Shown here: piece by piece, positions 23,401-36,100 of the stretch
Layout of the letters: every line of letters begins with the position of its first letter
Position numbering within the stretch: position 1 is the stretch's first letter
Source: Neurospora tetrasperma FGSC 2508
Taxonomy: Eukaryota; Ascomycota; Sordariomycetes; Sordariales; Sordariaceae
Assembly: GCF_000213175.1 (NCBI RefSeq)
Contig: NW_009799179.1
Location: forward strand, 7,549,981 to 7,613,980
Length of the DNA: 64,000 bases
Direction: 5' to 3'
Translations under genes and position numbers: made by a program
The notes under the pieces: model-generated
What the model saw: only the letters and a program-made list of their open reading frames with translations
Told to the model about the DNA's origin: nothing
The model's database searches: none

Positions 23401-25286
23401 GCTTAGAACCTGTCGAGGCCATACCAGTGGTGTAGCTAGTCAAGAAGGGAGGTGATACGCGTACCTGCAACATGGCGCCTTTGTTCTATCCAAAATCGCA
23501 AAGCCACGAGGCTAGGCGCAGCTGCCGTAGGAATCGATCCGCGTCAAGCTCAAGTTGGATTACTAGGTAAGGAGGCGCGGAGGCGCACTGGCACGTTACT
23601 GGCAATCAATACTCGCGGATGTCTGCTTCGTGGCAGGTCAAAGCGTGAGGAGGGGATATGAAAGACTTCAGGAGCTGCCAATGCACTCGCAAACAAGTGA
23701 CAGCAGTTTAAATGGACAGTAAAGACACAGGTACCTGAGGGCAGACTGTTTGGGTGTTAGAATGCGCCCGAGAGCATTGGGCTACAGCTCCCGTCTGTGT
23801 GTAACAGTAATAAAGAAGATGATAAGGGGTCAGGTATGATGGTGGTCAGAGTTTGGGTCAGGTCGGCATGTTAGTACCTGGACTGTACCATGATGTTCCG
23901 GAACAAAGTCGTTTGGGTTCAAGGAAGGACAAGAAGTCGAAATGGACTGGGTGTGTGGCCTGTGATGCCACTGTAGCGAGAAGTGTACTTTAGTGTAGCA
24001 ACCCCCGGTTTAAGGCGATCGCCAAGCCGTCCCTCCCCTCCTGTCAGGGGAAGCTCAAGGCAGCGGCAGGCAAGCCGGGGGCAGTCCGTCATCGAGAGCT
24101 CGGGCCGGGCATTCAGGTGCAAGTCTTGGCAGCTGGGTCCGCTTCATTCTAAATGGCTTGGCAGCCCAGATGCTTTGACTGGGGCCCCCTGCTGCGGACG
24201 GTGCCTGTCAAGAACTGAAGATCGGAACAACGGGGGTTTTGCTTTTCTGGAATCCCCCAAAATAGCTGGGGGGATCAACCGGAGATCAGGCCAAGTTGCA
24301 ATGACTTGCATTTATCGAGCCTCACAATGGATATGGTGAGATGGTGTTGTTATTCGACGATAACACTGGCTGTCAAATTGGCTACCGTTGTCCACAGATG
24401 GCCATCCTTTATACGTCTACGAAGAGTCGAAAGGCTGTTGGAAGCTGCCTGTTTGTAAACAAAGAAGAAGATATCGCACGTGCCACGTCTCCAACGGTCC
24501 ATCAGTTTGGGGATGGGGGTGGTCAGGCACTGGCTGAGTGAACTTGATGATCGATCAAGATCCCACAATGGATAAACCAAAGACAGCAACGTCTACTTAA
24601 ATTCTTCGCCCAAAAGCCCAACACGAGCCACATGGCTTGAGTTTCACGATGAGTTGTGCCCAAAGTCAGGGCTGCCGAGTACCGAACGTTTCAAGAGGTC
24701 GCATTCAGTGTGCACTCCACTAACACAATACGACAGCCCAAGCAGTGATCGCTACGTATCTAGGTAGCCAGCACTAACGTTGTAAGCGTGTCCGTAGCAG
24801 ACGTCACCGTGCACGCGACCCTTCTTCCTCCACCCTGCCTAGGCCCTACGTAGCTCTGGCCATCTCCAGCTGTCCATGGCGGGCAGAGTGTCGACGTCTC
24901 CGTTGTCCACGATCTACGATTTGTCCACAACATCCATCTTGATGACGGTGGCTCTGGGACGCTGCTACGAACAGGCCACCGAGGCCATATCCAAACCTTG
25001 ATATCTTCCATTCTCAGCCTTCTTTTTCTCCTATTGACTTTCACCATCTTTTGCCCTTCGCCATCCCTGGCCAATCTTCATTCGGGGAGCTACCCGTAAT
25101 TAACTGCAGCGAGCTCTTCCTCCATCAAAGAACCCTACTGGGTAGCGATCCTCTCTGCGACAGATCCGAGCCCTTCTTTATCTTGACCACCCCTCGTCCC
25201 CTTCTTGGAAATACACGATATCCCCGCGACAACAGACGGCGACCTGATTAGTCCGCCAAAGCATTATACCTCAGCAAGCCATCAAC
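23401..25286. promoter_or_regulatory. Divergent promoter between golgin and Lunapark genes
   Basis: 1.9 kb between two divergent starts of membrane-trafficking genes, holding both 5' leaders. The leader of the Lunapark gene (about 25020-25286) is pyrimidine-rich with C/T runs, as is typical of filamentous ascomycetes. Words of the TAGGTA type occur around 23751 and 24759-24766. No further gene seen. Confidence 0.45.
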
Positions 25287-26540
25287 ATGGTTTCCCTATG
25301 GCCATGGAAGGTATGCCGCCCGACTCACCCAGCCTGCAAGAGGGGTAAAGGTTCATGCCCAGAGCCCAGCTGACACCAAGGTCAATAGAAGGAGGACTCC
25401 TCTCCAGCTTCGTTCGAAAAGGCACTTTCGGCCCTCTCAGGAAGGATCACAGTCACGCAGACCAGACTCGATAATGTCCGATCGACCGCGCGACGAGTAA
25501 AGGGCCTTGCGACCCTTTATCTCGGTTTCGCCTACCTCGTCTACGCCATCGTTGCGCTTCTCGTCATCGGATGGAAAAACATGGGTCCACAGGAATGGAC
25601 AGGAATGGCCGGCGGCCCCGTGATCATCTACCTCGTTCGCACTTTATCGACCATGTTCTTCGACTACCGGATCAACGGCCTCAATGCGAAACTTGAGTAC
25701 CTCCAGACCGAACGAGCCAAGACCATTCAGAAACTCAAGGACGCGACCCGGTACGACTCCACCCTCGAACTGCTCGAGAAGTACGGCGGACCGGAGAACA
25801 AGATCAGGAGGCGTGCCAGTAAGAAGGGTGGCGACGATGACAACGACGAGGATGGCGCCCAAAGGTCCAAGAAATCTCAGGGCAGACACGCAAACCGCAT
25901 CCACATCGCGCCGCCTCCCACTGCCAACATCCAGCGCCCCGGCGCCGTCGGTCCCAACATGCCGCAACCCGGTGCTCCTCCCCGTGGCCAACAATTAGCT
26001 CCCTCGCCTATGCCTCCTCACGGCCCGGAGCTGTCCGCCGAGTTCGCCCCGAACGCTTTTGAAACCAACCCTCGCGCGTCCCCCGCTCCACCGCACGCCC
26101 AATACCCACTCGCCGCGGCCGCCATGGCGGCGCCCACGGAATCACACTGGTACGACCGCATTCTCGACACGCTCATCGGCGAGGACGAGACCGCGGCCAA
26201 GAACAGGATTGTCCTCATCTGCAAGAAGTGCCGGCTGGTCAACGGACAGGCCCCTCCCGGGACGAAGAGCCTGTCTGAGATTGGCAAGTGGAAGTGTATG
26301 TCCTGCGGGGCTGTCAACGGCGAGATGGACGAGGGAAAGAGGATCGTGAGGGAAGTGATTGGTGGAGGTAGAAGTGAAGAATCTCTTGTCCACTCTCAGT
26401 CCGGTGACGATGCGACTAGCTTGGGCAGTTTCGGGGAGGAGTTTGCTGATGAGGAGTTGGTGGATCGTAGCGAGGCTGCGGAGAGCGACAAGGTGCAGGA
26501 GCGTCCGGAAAAGAGGCTCAAGACGGAGGGCAGCAAGTGA
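25287..26540 (+). CDS. lnp1: Lunapark family ER three-way-junction protein
   Basis: Exon 1 is only 24 nt (25287-25310, eight codons, MVSLWPWK). After a 78-nt intron (donor GTATGC, acceptor AATAG) exon 2 is 25389-26540; total 391 residues. The N terminus lacks a signal peptide but has a hydrophobic Trp-rich start that may be N-myristoylation-independent. Two membrane hairpin segments lie at about 48-72 and 83-102, with helical and coiled-coil regions before and after (about 12-45 and 105-135). A basic/acidic patch and a Pro-rich disordered stretch follow. Then comes the zinc ribbon C286-x2-C289-x21-C311-x2-C314 with the family motif CKKC...GKWKCMSCGAVNG. The tail is acidic. Family knowledge: Lunapark stabilises three-way junctions of the tubular ER and antagonises Sey1/atlastin. 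The divergent neighbour is a Golgi tether. Confidence 0.93.
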
Positions 26541-27471
26541 AAGGTTACCTATCGTGTAGGAGGACTGCGCGCTGCACACTTTTCTTTTGTGTCATTTTGG
26601 TTTCCGTTCATCCATCGCTGGGCGGTATGATTGGGTTGTAAGCTGTTTTTTTAGCAGGTGTTGCGTTGATACCGCGCTATCTGGTATTCGTTCCGTAAAA
26701 GCATCTGGGGCTGGAGTCTAACGGAGAATCGAAACTGCTTTACAATTGGCATGGGTTTGGGGCTTGCCTTTCTGCCCTTTCTCGTTCATAAACTCTATTC
26801 TTTGGACCAAAAGAAAATCGGTGCCTTTGAATGTCCGAAGCCCAAGTGACGTCTTTGCCTTTGTCTGCACAATATCTACAAGTTTAACACCGCGAATAGA
26901 ATGGAAGCTACTCGCTACCTACTGGTAGTTTGTGAATAGTTCTGACGCGAGACTTGTCACATATGAATTGGTGTGACCAGAGATATTTTGGTTAAAATGG
27001 GTTTCTTTGATATGCAGCCACATGCAGCCTGCGCTTTGCACACTTGTTGTCACTGGGGAATTTCATGAGGATTCTGGTTGTTAACTCGTCTATCCCAGCC
27101 CATTCCTTAGATTAGATTGTTTCCATATGGATTGAAAAGATACTCACCTGTCACCTGAGACACAAAAAACACGAGGAGGGTTGGTTTTCACAAAGCCTAA
27201 TTACTTAACTATTTAAAAGTCCACACTCTCGCAACCTACTTGTTGATGATCCAGCACATTGATCTTTTTAATCTGCACAAGTATCGTCGGCAAAGTGACA
27301 CGACACTTTTTCTCAACCTAACCTCTTTTCGACCTCTCTTCAACCTCTCTTCAACTTCTCTTCAACTTCTTATCAACTTCTCTTCAACCTCTCTTCAACT
27401 TCATACCAAGTCTCTCACCCACCATCTCACCTCCATGCAGACAGCCCACGTCAACAACCCACACCGCAACC
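26541..27471. other. Spacer and 5' leader of the next gene
   Basis: 3' flank of the Lunapark gene, then an AT-rich spacer, then a pyrimidine-rich leader from about 27290 that contains an 11-bp tandem repeat. No gene seen. Confidence 0.5.
27326..27402 (+). repeat. Seven tandem copies of an 11-bp unit (TCTTCAACYTC)
   Basis: Seven consecutive 11-mers differ from the consensus by at most three bases; the first (TTTTCGACCTC) and the fifth (TTATCAACTTC) are the most diverged. It sits 70 bp upstream of the ATG at 27472 and is probably transcribed as part of the 5' leader. The period of 11 is not a multiple of 3, so it is unlikely to be coding. Confidence 0.85.
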
Positions 27472-28919
27472 ATGACACCCTTTCCCCAAGACGTCACAAA
27501 CCCTTACTCACTCTCAACCTTCACCCTCCCCTTACGTCCCCGCCCCAATGGGGGTAGTTCCAGTAGTGGTGGCTGTAGTGGGGGTGGACATTATCACACT
27601 ATCATCCAACAATTCTCCCGGCTTACAATCGGCGAGTACCAAACTCCACACAAGGAGACCGCCATGTGGAAAGCCGCCATCAAGAGCAGCAAGTTGTCCA
27701 AACTACCACAACGACCACAACGACCACATCGAGAACGACAGCCACGGGACCCAGACACGGGAACATGGACAAGGACAGGGACAGGGACATACTTCTTAAC
27801 CCTGTTTCTGCTTCTGCCGTCATGGGCCCGCGATCCCCTATTCACAACTGCAGTTCCAGTTCCTGTTCGGACTTTTCCACTGTGGCGTCCAAGACGGCGA
27901 CGAGGGCGGGGGCAAGCCGTCATTCGAAGCCTGCGTCATCGATTAGTATATCGGAGGTATCCTCTGAGTCGGGGGGGACTGGAGGAGGAGCTTCTCCGAA
28001 TCTGAAGAAATATTTGAGAACGAGAAGGGGCGCAATTTCGGGGCCTAGTTGCCCTGGTCCCGCTCCCGGTCCTGGTCCTCTAAGTTTGGCTTTGACTTCG
28101 GCAAGTCCGGCTCCGTGTTCAAGATCATCGTGGCGTTCGAGTAGTTCTAGACCTAGTCGTTCCAGAGCGTATGGTGGGGAGCGGCTGTTGTTGCCTGCGC
28201 CTTCGATGGGTTCGGGTTCTTTTGCTTCCGGTTCCGACTCTGGTCTCGGTTCTGAGATGAGTGGTGGTACTACCGGTAGCAGAGCTGGTGGCAGAACTGG
28301 TAGCACTACTGGAGCTACTACTAACCGGTTGAACCAAGCTCGACTTTTCCCTTTCTCTCCCAGGGGTTGGCCAGACCACAACCGTAATGGCTCCCAAATC
28401 ATCACTGATCCCGCTGGATTTCCCGACTCATCATCAGTTGTCTCCAATGAAAGCAGCAGCAGTATAAACACCGTGCGTCTGTTGGACTTGCACACCTCGC
28501 CGCCGCCGCCGCCGTCGGCATCCTTACGAATCAGTGCTAGTAGGCTATCGCATAACCCTCGAATTAGGACCGGAGAGATCACGCCGGGGGATTCTATCTC
28601 CCAGATTGGATCATCTGCCTCAGCCTCTGCCTCCGCCTCATCCTCAACATTACGGAGAAATGGAGGACAACGATCGTCGCTAAGCCTTCCGATCCGGAGC
28701 TTACCTCTACGGGGTGTCCGGCACGTTTCTGCTTCTGAGATTGAATTATCGCCGCGTATTCGTCTAGAAGAAGAGGACCGCTGGATTTTACCATCGAGTC
28801 CACCTGGGAGGTTTGGGCCTCCGCCGCTTTCTGCATTTGGATCTGGGTCGTCGAGGGATTCCTCCCCGAGGGATTATCGCAAAGTCGTTGTAGGAAGTAG
28901 CAAGTGTTCGTCTACCTAG
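27472..28919 (+). CDS. Ser/Gly/Thr-rich disordered protein with a frame conflict near its start
   Basis: The first good ATG (27472, after a purine-poor leader) opens a frame that runs to 28005. Its first 75 codons look coding (Gly/Ser stretch, QQFSRLTIGEYQTP). From about 27579 a second frame is open to a TAG at 28919. It carries the clearly coding bulk: poly-Thr, SASASASASS, repeated GTTGS and GPAPGPGP tracts, and SP-rich ends. The two frames differ by +2. I found no good intron that joins them. Possibilities are an indel in the ACAACGACC repeat near 27705-27728, a weak intron, or translation from the internal ATG at 27765 (384 residues). The protein has no domain, signal peptide or membrane segment. 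Family unknown. The DNA-level stretch 28500-28515 is a GCC repeat coding for poly-Pro. Confidence 0.55.
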
Positions 28920-30785
28920 GGTAGTGGGTGCAGGGTCCCTGGCGGGGAGTGATGTAAGTTGTACATAGTCAGGGAAAGGGTTCAAGGCATTTTGGGGATC
29001 AACGATCACATAGCTTGTAGCTGTCAACTGTGTCGAATTCGAGACTCTTGCGGCTGATCCGTAATGTTTCTTGACCTTGGTAGGACGACAATAATCAAAG
29101 ATAGTACTTGGAAATCATGCAAACTCGTGAGTATGGCACTCTCTGCGGATATGGTCAGGTGAATAAGCGGAGGACAGGCATTCTTTCGTGAGCTGAGGCT
29201 TATCGTCACATCCATGGTTGATGGTGAGAGGAGAGGACTTTGGCTGACGTTGGCAAATGGTGCGCTGGGTACTATCAAGCACTAACGTAGATAGCGGTTT
29301 GTGCCACACTATTTGAGTTAAGATCCGATATACCCTGTTTGGAAAGATGCAGCTGCATGAAGCCCCCCCACACTAAACTCTTTTCCAAACATGATGCGAC
29401 TGTGCGAGACGCCGAGAGGTTATCATCACGTTGGTTGATGAGCCTCCTCTCTTGGACGGAACGAGTTAGCCAAGGTGGTAAGAGGGGTTCCTGAAAGCGG
29501 GGAGTGATGATGCCGCATGACCTTTGGGTCATTCCTTTTAAATTCTTCACTGTTAATAAGTCTCGAGAATCGCGGCAATCGCCCCCTCGCTCGATTTGTC
29601 GGATGATGACCCCAATCCAACAACCGATTCGACAATATTCGAGGCCGCGAAGGAATCGCTGTTTCGCTCTGGACGCTTGATCAACATCATCGACCCTGGA
29701 TCAGCACATGCACTGTACCGCGACTCCGCATGCCGTGTTGTTTCCTTTGCAGCTCTGCTTTTCGATACAGACTGGCCCTATTTTTTCAAAGGTTATCTTT
29801 GGGCTTCAGAGAGAACGAAGAAGAAAAGGGCCCGATCCGATCCACGTAGAAACAGGTCCCACGCACGGCACCTCCGAACAGGTACTTGCAGTTAAGAAGG
29901 AGGGAGGGGGCTTTGTTTACATTGGACATTGGTTGGAGGAGGGGGCACAGAGGGGTCGATCTGGCTCGCTTCATTGCATGTTGGAGCTGGAAAGCGGGAG
30001 TAGCTGACCTGTCGCAAGCTGCCGCTCTGTCATTACCTGAAACCAGAAACTTTGACCACTTTGTGAGGGCCTCACTGGGCCTGTATCGTTTCACCACGTC
30101 AGCCAGTCCCACGGTTCTGCAAAATCTCCCATCCCGATTCCTTCCCAACTGCGACTTGAACGGTACCGCGGTACTTCCCCTTGTTACCTAAGCTTGCATG
30201 CCGAAGGAAAACGCGAATCAGAAGCGTCCCCTCCATTCCTTCCCACCAACATGGAGCAGGTCCCCGTCCTGAATGGCACCTGCCATCTGCATTCCCAATT
30301 CGATATCATCACAAGGAAGGAGCAGCAGTGGACAGTACCCAAAGCTGGAAGCTACCCCTGCCTCTCCTTGACTTCCATCTTTTGCCTCAAGCTCCCCAAG
30401 CTTCCTCCCTCTTTCTTCTTCAAGTGCCTTCATCCAAATTGTCCTCCTTCTCGTCACCATCGGCACTCACTCATGCAACACAACCTCGCTACTTCTTGCC
30501 TGAGTCTCCTTCTCTTCCTCCAACACTCTCTTCAAGTTGTAAGGCTTCCTTGCTAGTAGTCTACTTCCAGTCTCCAGCGGTGTTACTGTTTCCATTGTCG
30601 TACGGCAACTACCCATCGATCCAAATCCCTTGTTTCTGCTCCTCCCCTTCTTCGCTAGACTTTCTTCACTTTGAGCCGTCAGCTACTTGGCGCCATGATG
30701 TCTACAGCTGTCTGACTGATTGCCATTCAGGCGTCGACAGCACTGGCGACTTAACGTCCTCTCGAAATCTTCTTCGTTACCTCGG
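28920..30785. other. Spacer and long 5' leader
   Basis: No gene recognised. From about 30240 the plus strand becomes strongly C/T-rich, typical of a transcribed leader for the gene starting at 30895. A frame of 228 codons (30181-30867) in this leader is pyrimidine-driven and stops just before the ATG. Confidence 0.5.
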
Positions 30786-30884
30786 GTATGTCTACCACAG
30801 CTCTAGCGTTTATATAAATATATATATATATATTTATATCCCGAACATTCAGCTCACTCGTCATTAGTAGCCCTAACCACACAG
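30786..30884 (+). other. Probable 5' UTR intron
   Basis: Donor GTATGT at 30786, a CCCTAAC branch at 30871-30877 and acceptor CACAG at 30884, ending 10 bases before the ATG at 30895. It contains the TA-rich microsatellite at 30811-30839. Confidence 0.6.
30811..30839. repeat. TA-rich microsatellite
   Basis: Runs of TA with two interruptions, inside the probable 5' UTR intron of the repeat-protein gene. Confidence 0.8.
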
Positions 30885-30894
30885 GAAGGTCAAC

Positions 30895-33108
30895 ATGGAC
30901 AGATACGCAGAGACCACCGTCACTACTGAGTACGACTCTGTGGATAGCGATGTCAGCTATCTCACCAATGACCTTGAGTACCATGCGCATGATCGTCTTG
31001 GTAGCCATAGGAGACGTCCGGATGTAGCGAGAAGTGGAAGAAAAGCTTTCAAGGAGCCAAGTCCCCACAGAAGGAGGTCACCAAGGAGTAAGCTTCGTGG
31101 CAGAATGCATTGTGGCTGCGGTGCTGAAGCCGTGGTGGAACTGTCTGTCGACGACACTCTGGATTCTGAAAACGATTACGGCATGAGGTTTAACCACGAG
31201 GACAAACACTCACGCTCTTATGCATGTCATCACACGCGACAGGCCTCCATGACCACGGAAAGGCCCAGAAGATCAAGATCAAGAGAGGCGGAACCCCAAG
31301 TCAACAAAAAGGGTAGAGCCCCCAAGCGGACGGTGGATCCATACATCGAAGAGTACCCGGATGAGCCAAGCCAACCAGTGACACCTGTACGGGATTACAA
31401 GGCCCGCGATCGACGGTTCTCGACAACTGACTCCAAGAGGTCTTCTCGCGACATGGAAAAGCCATCATCAACAATTTCTGCTCGTTCACGGGCTAGAACC
31501 ATCACCGACTCAACGAGGTTGTCACGAGAGATGGAAGATCCTGTGGTACCTGTTTCAACTAGTCACCATCGTGGCCCTTCAATCTCCGAAATAAGAAGAC
31601 TTACCCGGGATATGGAAGGACGCCCGCGTTCCAATTCGAGGCATCCTCAGCGCGGGACCTCAAGATCGGACACTAGGAGAATATCACGGGAACTGGAGGA
31701 CCGTGGCGGCTCAACCGTGTCTAGTCGCTCCCGAGGCGGCTCTCTAATCTCTGATACAACGAGGTTCTCTCGAGATATCGAAGATCGTGTGTCATCTGTC
31801 TCGAGTCGTTACCAAACTGGTACCCCCGTTACCGAGAAGCGCCGACCAGAAGGCGGTTCATCCGTGTCGTCCAGACGTTCGAGACAAACTGCGATGTCAA
31901 CTGCCATGCCTCAGGATCATCCGAGAAGGTATTCTGAGCTTGCTGAGCCACGCCGCTTTGTTGGTAAGCCGGAATAGTTGAATAAGTCGGTGTCTGTTTT
32001 TTTCAGCCGGGCTAACCGACTCATGAATGTAGATCATCTTTCGGATTCTGAGCAGGAAAGCACAATGTCGAAGCGTACTGAATCCACTATAGGCCGCTCG
32101 CGATACGAATCGTCAGCGAGAGATGTACCCAAAAGTATGGCTCGAAGGGGCTCAACGAGAGGTGGGCAGCGACCCTCACTCCAATACTCGTCAACCTGGC
32201 CCATGCGCGCACCAGCACTTCACCCAGATGGCGACCAGTCCTCTCATGGACGTAACTACGACAGCACGGAAGATAGCGACTATGACTTTATCAACGACCC
32301 ACGATTTGATCCCGTCACCCACCGGATCATTCGACCAAGCCCTCCACGTGCGCCTTCACCACCTCGCGCCCCTACCCCTCCTAATCTAAGCTCTGACGTT
32401 GAGCCCGAGGTTGATGAGTACCCAAGATCACGGAAGTCTCGGGAGCCTAAGGAGTCCAGAGGCCCAAGGGTGAAGACAGTCCTCAGCAAGGCCAGCCTCA
32501 ACGCCTTGAACAATGAAGCTCGAACGTCCACTGCTACTGATCTCTGTGAAGTATGGAGAGCTCGTCCGGAGGACTGGGAGTCTCCTTATTCTTCCCTCCA
32601 CCTTGGAAGTGCGGGTGATGTGAAACCAGAATCTAACAACGAGCCGATGATGATGTTGGAACTCGAAAATGTCGAAGGTGAAAAGCCTAGTATGGCGCTT
32701 GAACTTGCTTCCAAATTTCCTCTAGCGAAAGAGGCTGAAACTGCCGGACGCGAGCCCGACTATTCGCGTGGCTCATCTCCCGTGTACGGCAGCCAGGAAC
32801 CGCGGCCCATGGCAGATACCATCAACGCAGATCTGATGGCTTTGAATTTATCTCCTACTACGCCTACGCATTCTGGTCCACCTTCCAGACCGCCATCGAG
32901 GTGGAGCACCACAGGAGCTTACGAGTTCCCGTTGACTCCACCTTCGAGAAGCATGTCGCCATTGTTCCACACTTGGAGGAACAGGGATCGGTTGCCTTCC
33001 AAGCTCGACGAGAATGTGACATCTGATTATGAGGGTTGGGGCAACAGTGGGGAGCCGAGGAGTATGTTGACTGCAGATTATCAAAGCAGTGTAGTCAGTG
33101 GGTGGTAG
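30895..33108 (+). CDS. Large disordered Arg/Ser-rich protein with ~27-residue tandem repeats
   Basis: Exon 1 is 30895-31963 and exon 2 is 32033-33108; the 69-nt intron has donor GTAAGC, a GGCTAAC branch and acceptor TGTAG, and frame is kept; 714 residues. An upstream CAG (about 32006) is not used, because only the TGTAG acceptor joins the frames. Residues about 173-330 hold five to six imperfect repeats of about 27 residues with the core [ILT]SDTxRxSRDxEDR followed by a Ser/Arg-rich spacer (SSRSRGG). The N-terminal part is acidic then basic, with a short Cys cluster (MHCGCGA). The C-terminal half has SPPRAPSPPRAP, acidic patches and a Met/Leu motif (MMMLELENVEGE). No known domain or membrane segment. 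Alternating Arg/Glu/Asp in the repeat suggests helical segments spaced by phosphorylatable Ser. No function assigned. Confidence 0.8.
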
Positions 33109-36100
33109 AAGGTTTTGACGCATATATCGGCGCGTCGGCGAGACTACGATCGGATCATGAGTGAGCGTTTCCTAGGAGTTTCATCTGCATTTGGATATCT
33201 ATTGCTGGTCCAATTTGAAATGTCAAACAGTCGTTGATGGACGTTCGGTTGCAAGGGCACCGTACGTTCCCTGATCTGCATTTCGGTTTTTAAGTCTGTT
33301 ACTCATCGATGAGACTGAATGTTCTTGGTTTGTCATCACTCAGTATGCTGTTTAACTTTTCGATTGAGCGTGTTTACAGAGAAAGTATTTGCGAGATGAT
33401 ATTATATAACGACATTCCCTCTTTCTGTTATCTTTTCTTTTCCTTTTTCCCCCCTAGTCACCCCCTCTCTCTTCCTTTGGTCTTTCGAGTTCTTTGACTT
33501 GCTCTTTTCACATCTCTGTGGCCCCTGTGACATGTATCTTGTTCAGGGACTGGATGTCTGCCAAGTTCCACGGGGAAAGGTCGGATTGGTAGTGAATTAT
33601 CGCTCCATCGTCGTTCAGTTGCTCTGACACAACTCGCATGCGACGTCTTGCTTCACAATGCCGATCTCATAATCAGACAGCGCTGTTAGTGGGCGAACAT
33701 AGGAAAGCTCCTGTTCGTCAAAACTTACTCCCGAATAGCGCGATTACGAGACCAGGACAACAGCTCAACCAGCACCTTCTTTGAATCCGAACTTCGGCCG
33801 TGATTCGACGTCGAAGGTCCCAGGATGCACCAAATACTGGTTTCCCAGAAGCTACAGTATCTCATCAACCCCTTCCTTTCGCCCTTCTTTCCTCGAAATG
33901 TCTCACATCGTCTTATTTCAAGCCCTTCCACGGCAGCTCTTCTTCTCTCGCCCACCCGGTGTCGAGCAGGTTTTCTGCCGCTTCAACCGAACCCTCTTAA
34001 ATGTGCTTTCAGGTGGAGATTTGCTAACGTTGTAGTAAGCATAACTCTCCGCTTCTTCCCTGGCTTCCTCATCCATAGCCGCCCGACTTTCACCAGAGTC
34101 TTCCCTCGAAAGCCTTGGACCAGAAAAAAAATGGCGGAACACCCAGATCTTCTACATGGAACCTGACTGTATCCATCTTTCCGCCATGCGACTTTTGACA
34201 GCGAATCATACTAGAACTTCTGGTCATCGCCTTCCATGGATGGCTATCCAGCGCGTGGCGGCGGCGTGTTCACTAGAGCAGCATTACCATCACTAACTAG
34301 CCCCGCCTCTTCTTCAACGAGCCTTTCGATAACGTCCAGTCACCCAGTTCATATCACCCTCAATATCACCGCAAAGAGATCGCAGCGTCTATACCAGGGC
34401 TGCAAGAAATAGTGATAGTAGTCAGAACCACCGTTGCCGTCGCCTTCATCGCTAAGATAGTCTCTATCAAGATACCGCGAGCGCAACCATTAATACCGAG
34501 CCTCCTCGGAAATATTTGGCCACCAGTCCTCCGTTGGGCAGGTTCCGTCGGGATGTCGGGGACATTGCCCCCGGCGAGTGTAGCTCGTTTCCATCTTGTC
34601 TTGGGGGGAATCAGAAAACCAAAGGTGTCGACGGGCCAGTACCAATCTTTGTGGGTTGTGCCGCCGGGTCTGATACGTATTATGGACATGTGGCGGATTA
34701 TTGAACGAGAGAGGGCGCATGATGGGAGGAGAGATAGGGTGAGGAGGAAGGTGAGAGGGGTGAGGGGCGAGTGTAGACGCATGTGCTGCGGTTCTTGTGG
34801 TGAGTGTGGTTCCGTGGTTTTGATGTGTTTGGTGACTTGCCTGGTGCCTCTGTTTTGTTATGTTTTGTAGCAAAAGTTGATTTGTATTTCACCTCGACTA
34901 CAACACGAAAGATTTCGGCCGAGACTACTAGGGCTTGTAGTGCGGGTAACAGAATTTACAAGCTAAACAGATGTCATGATAATCTAATTGATCTGGATTT
35001 CGTTCCGCAGCAACACAAATAAGAGGCGACGCGAATGGAAATATTACGCCTTGAAGCAACGAAACTCCGGCAGTGCTGAGGATGATAGTCACCTACCTGT
35101 CTGACTGAATGAATAGTAAGGGTTTTCAGGGGTTTGTTATGTTTCCGTCTAACCAGGACTTGAGACGTCATCGCTTGCATCCCAAGCAACGCCAACGAGG
35201 TTGGAGGGATCCATCTTTGAGTGGGTACAAGAGGAAGACGTTGTAATTACCAGCGGCAGGCAACGGTAAGACCTAACAGCGCAAGGAACGGCACGGGCGC
35301 ACGTCACGCACACGCCGCACACAACTAAGCCTCGGGACTCGCCCGTCCGATATCACCTTGTTCCTTCTTACAAGGAGGTTGGTTGCTTATCATGGAAAAC
35401 CGGCAATGAGTTGGGACGAATTTTGACTTTCCGAAATCCGAGGGCTGTCAAATATGTCAATGGGTCGAAGCCCGTCTGTGATGTCATTTTGGGTTTGAGC
35501 AACCGGGCAACAAGTGCCTCTTGGTATTTCCACCAAGCAACAACGGTTTAGAACGCATCTAGAAGCCGAACTCTGACGGAAGTAGTGAAAGACTAAAGAG
35601 GGTCGCCAAGTTCTAAACGGATTTGACCATATCACCAGCTTGCCAGGTTCAGCTTGTGTCGTTGCATTGTCTGTTTGTTTTAAGTACTCTGTTGACTTTG
35701 CGCCCTTTTCCATTTTCCCCCATATCGGAGGATCCTAGATCCTGTTGAGTCTGGTTGACCTTTCTCAGACGGGTTGTCAGCTTTTGCTGCGCACTGCGGT
35801 TACGCGGTAGGCTTTTTACAGACTTTTCACGAAGCCGTCTGTTTCTTTTATTCCCATGCGGCCTTTTCCCTCTTTTTCTAGACCGACCGACCACTTTTCC
35901 GCCTCCGCTCTTATCTACACGTGTACCGTATGTAGGCCAGCAGGATCTCCCAGCACTCGGAAGCCAATGCCGGGGCCCAGTCGTCACTCACTCGCCGCCA
36001 GCCCACCAAAAAAAACTCATTTAAACTCGACTGGCTCCATCCACTCCTGTAAAACCTAGTGGGCGTACAAAACAGAGGTAGTCCCGTGATTCTCATTCAG

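Noticed and set aside
30181-30867. 228-codon frame just upstream of the repeat-protein start
   Set aside because: Driven by the C/T-rich leader, ends in a stop before the ATG and overlaps a probable 5' UTR intron.
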